64,000 nt of DNA from contig NZ_FQUC01000009.1 of NCBI RefSeq assembly GCF_900128985.1, positions 62,001-126,000 on the forward strand. Direction: 5' to 3'. This document shows positions 61,852 through 64,000 of the stretch, piece after piece. This DNA comes from Indolivaga macrotermitis. Its GTDB lineage: Bacteria > Bacteroidota > Bacteroidia > Bacteroidales > Dysgonomonadaceae. A program made the translations under genes and the position numbers. The notes below the pieces were generated by a model. It saw nothing but the letters and a program-made list of their open reading frames with translations. It made no database searches and had not been told where the DNA came from. The stretch's first letter is position 1; each line of letters opens with the position of its first letter.

Positions 61852-62155
61852 TTATATTTATATAATTCAATAATAATTACAAAGTTAATCGGCATGTTTA
61901 GCAGAGAACATGAAATTGATGTTAATAAAAGCATCGAAGTTCCAATTTTTAGTTAAAAAATATCCAAGTGGATACTAATTTGTTTGATAAATATAAATTG
62001 TATTTTTTTATTCTCTATATTTGCTGTGCATAGAGATATTATTACAGACAGTATTTAAATATTTTTCAAGTAGGCCTTGGTAAGTTATTTCATTTCTCTC
62101 TGAAATTTGATTCTTTGCAAAACACAGTATTATTTATTTTTTTAATTACATTTTT
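61852..62155. promoter_or_regulatory. Divergent region of ybaK and the RRM gene
   Basis: 304 bp. Minus-strand TAACTTTG (61880-61887) serves ybaK. Plus-strand TATATTTG (62016-62023) serves the RRM gene, giving a ~125-nt leader; it overlaps one arm of a 7-bp inverted repeat, TCTCTAT (62012-62018) and ATAGAGA (62030-62036). No ORF is seen. Confidence 0.5.
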
Positions 62156-62500
62156 ATGAACATTTTTATTGCAGGGTTAAGCTATAGTATCACAGATGCT
62201 GACCTAAATGATTTATTCGGAGAGTATGGCGAAATTACTTCTGCTAAGGTTATCATGGACAGAGACACTAACCGTTCAAAAGGTTACGGATTTGTTGAAA
62301 TGAACGACGAGGCTGCTGGCCAAAAAGCTATCGACGAATTAAACGGTGCAGAATACGATGGAAGAACTATCTCTGTATCAGTTGCACGTCCAAGAGCTGA
62401 AGGCGGTGGCGGTGGCCAACGTAGAAGCGGTGGTAACGGCGGCGGTTTCAACAGAAGCAGAGGCGGTAACGGTGGTGGTTACAACCGTGACAGATATTGA
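62156..62500 (+). CDS. RRM-domain RNA-binding protein with Gly/Arg-rich tail
   Basis: A 114-residue protein. Residues 1-80 form one RRM: NIFIAGLSY is RNP2 and KGYGFVEM is RNP1 with the aromatic residues that stack on RNA. Residues 82-114 are a Gly, Arg and Asn-rich tail. Such proteins are common in Bacteroidetes and cyanobacteria and bind single-stranded RNA, often under cold or stress; here a long leader is consistent with post-transcriptional control (inference). Confidence 0.92.
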   Translation: MNIFIAGLSYSITDADLNDLFGEYGEITSAKVIMDRDTNRSKGYGFVEMNDEAAGQKAIDELNGAEYDGRTISVSVARPRAEGGGGGQRRSGGNGGGFNRSRGGNGGGYNRDRY

Positions 62501-62530
62501 TATTTAGATTTTTTATATATACGATATCAG

Positions 62531-62558
62531 AAGGGATAGTATTAACTATCCCTTTTCT
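62531..62558 (+). terminator. Terminator of the RRM gene
   Basis: Perfect 10-bp stem AAGGGATAGT (62531-62540) with ACTATCCCTT (62545-62554), 4-nt loop, then TTCT. Confidence 0.8.
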
Positions 62559-62580
62559 GTTGTAAAGCACGTTTTTTTGT

Positions 62581-62588
62581 TAACTTTG
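62581..62588 (+). promoter_or_regulatory. -7 box of the LptF/LptG-like gene
   Basis: TAACTTTG, 23 bp before the ATG at 62612. The preceding bases repeat those before the XRE-cupin promoter box at 54702. Confidence 0.55.
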
Positions 62589-62611
62589 CAAGCGAAAATA
62601 CAACAAGATTA

Positions 62612-64000
62612 ATGCTTCGTATAAAACGCTTATATTTATATATTTTACAATCTTTTGTGCCGGTGTTTTTTATGACATTTGCCATCAGTTTGTTTATTAT
62701 ATTGATGCAATTCCTTTGGAAATATGTTGAAGATCTGGTCGGTAAAGGGCTGGAAGTTCATGTGTTGACCGAATTGTTTCTATATGCAGCCTTAACCCTT
62801 GTACCAATGGCATTGCCATTAGCTATACTTTTGGCATCCTTGATGACTTTCGGAAATCTGGGAGAACGTTTTGAGTTAACGGCTATAAAAGCAGCCGGCA
62901 TTTCTTTGTTAAGGGCTATGCGCCCCTTAATTATTCTGATAACTGCTATAAGTATTGGGGCATTCTATTTTCAGAATGATGTTATTCCTAAAGTAAATGT
63001 AAAATTCCGGACATTAATGATCTCCATTAAACAAAAGTCGCCGGAATTAGATATTCCAGAAAATACATTTTATTCGGATATTGAAAATTATAATCTTTTT
63101 GTAAAAGAAAAAGATAAGGAGACCGGAATGCTCCGTGATGTGATGATTTATGATGTGTCAAAAGGTTTTGACAATATGGCTGTAATTGTTTGTGATTCGG
63201 CTAAGATGAAAATGTCATCACATAAAGATTATCTGATGCTGACCTTATTTTATGGGCAACAGTTTTCGAACCTGAAACAAACCGGATTTAGAGATAATAT
63301 ATCTTCGTCGAGTCAGTTTGTACCCTATACCAGAGAGATATTCAAAGAGAAAAAGGTAATTATTCCGTTTGATGCTAATTTTAATAGAATAGATGAGTCT
63401 GCAATGGAAGGTACCCAGCTGGCAAAAAATATAACACAATTAAGATCATCTATCGATTCATTATCGCTAATTGTAGATAGTTTGAATATTACTGACCGTA
63501 AGATAATGGTTACTCGTGCTTATGTGAGTACGCGTAATATTATTCCGGCTTCTGACTCTTTGTCAGACAAAAGTAAAGTCAGGCAAATGTCTTTAGATTC
63601 GATTCTGACATCTTTTTCTGCACAGGAGAAGCAACGTGTTTATTCGAGTGCTGCATCTGCTTCCGAGAATGGAAAAAATGATATGATGTTCCGTTCTTTT
63701 ATAAAGATCGATCTGCAAAAGAAGATAAGAGGTCACAATGTCGAATTACAACGTAAGTTTACATTATCTTTTGCTTGTCTTGTATTCTTTTTTATCGGAG
63801 CTCCGTTAGGTGCTATTATACGCAAGGGCGGATTAGGTATGCCTGTTGTGGTCTCAGTAATATTGTTTATTATTTATTACATTATAGATAATGTCGGTTA
63901 TAAAATGGCCAGAGATGGAGTTTGGCCGGTTTGGCAAGGTGTTTGGTTAAGTTCATTTATCCTTTTCCCTCTGGGCGCATTTATAACCTATAAGGCGATT
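62612..64000 (+). CDS. LptF/LptG-family permease, 3'-truncated by window edge
   Basis: Inner-membrane subunit of the lipopolysaccharide transporter. The ATG at 62612 begins MLRIKRLYLYILQSFVPVF, typical of YjgP/YjgQ permeases; helices near 10-33, 55-80 and 100-120 are followed by a beta-jellyroll periplasmic region, and by the second membrane part (LSFACLVFFFIGAPLGAII) near residue 385. The frame is open to the last base (463 codons), so the C-terminus lies outside. Whether it is LptF or LptG cannot be told. Bacteroidetes members are longer than E. coli LptF (inference). Confidence 0.9.
   Translation, partial: MLRIKRLYLYILQSFVPVFFMTFAISLFIILMQFLWKYVEDLVGKGLEVHVLTELFLYAALTLVPMALPLAILLASLMTFGNLGERFELTAIKAAGISLLRAMRPLIILITAISIGAFYFQNDVIPKVNVKFRTLMISIKQKSPELDIPENTFYSDIENYNLFVKEKDKETGMLRDVMIYDVSKGFDNMAVIVCDSAKMKMSSHKDYLMLTLFYGQQFSNLKQTGFRDNISSSSQFVPYTREIFKEKKVIIPFDANFNRIDESAMEGTQLAKNITQLRSSIDSLSLIVDSLNITDRKIMVTRAYVSTRNIIPASDSLSDKSKVRQMSLDSILTSFSAQEKQRVYSSAASASENGKNDMMFRSFIKIDLQKKIRGHNVELQRKFTLSFACLVFFFIGAPLGAIIRKGGLGMPVVVSVILFIIYYIIDNVGYKMARDGVWPVWQGVWLSSFILFPLGAFITYKAI

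Noticed and set aside
1-64000. CRISPR arrays, tRNA, rRNA, IS elements or prophage
   Set aside because: No regularly spaced 25-40-bp repeats, cloverleaf-type intergenic sequence, transposase, integrase or phage structural gene was found in the reading; small RNAs without clear promoters could be missed.

Overview
The window looks like chromosomal DNA of a Bacteroidales bacterium, perhaps Dysgonomonas or a relative (inference; no rRNA is present to confirm it). The signs are an AT-rich base composition, many -7 promoter boxes of the Bacteroidetes form TAnnTTTG, genes that mostly lack strong Shine-Dalgarno sequences, a primary sigma factor without region 1.1, a secreted protease with a type IX secretion C-terminal sorting domain, and a lone Gly-rich RRM protein. 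I see no rRNA, tRNA, insertion sequence, prophage or CRISPR array.

Layout. 1-4538: end of a surface-polysaccharide cluster with five consecutive glycosyltransferases, the first cut by the window edge. 4614-12208: aroK, a type IX-secreted serine protease, radA, then on the minus strand a pseudouridine synthase, a tetR-fabG pair and a GH25 lysozyme, followed by rplU-rpmA. 12292-15119 (minus): coiled-coil membrane protein, AAA/ABC-type ATPase and a TOPRIM-like (DUF4276/RloB-like) protein; the last two resemble a two-gene immunity module. 15426-22249: mdh, two secreted unknowns, dnaN, a DnaQ-like exonuclease, an SRPBCC protein, rplY, pth and an S4 protein. 22370-24913: clpC. 25252-32384: two tandem peptide transporters, a DUF454 protein, DUF3467, and cydAB preceded by a structured leader and a 32-codon mini-ORF. 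32833-36492: pyrG and yidC. 36574-48747 (minus): prfA-pyrF, lrgAB, a DUF59 gene with lpxH, radC, efp, the operon proB-proA-59-codon ORF-acyltransferase-cysE, and a C69 dipeptidase. 49273-64000: a secreted unknown, a CPA2 antiporter with a TPR protein, an XRE-cupin regulator with an acyl-CoA synthetase, htrA, the primary sigma factor, a CPA1 antiporter, a YbaK deacylase, an RRM protein and the start of an LptF/LptG permease.

Most of the window is housekeeping. Points that deserve a second look are the ATPase-TOPRIM pair; a leader upstream of cydA that can form a 12-bp stem whose loop pairs with the 5' end (H-type pseudoknot); a candidate ~90-nt small RNA at about 49013-49103; a radC promoter box lying inside the loop of the efp terminator; and a 9-bp tandem repeat upstream of pyrG. 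Promoter boxes also correct several start codons.
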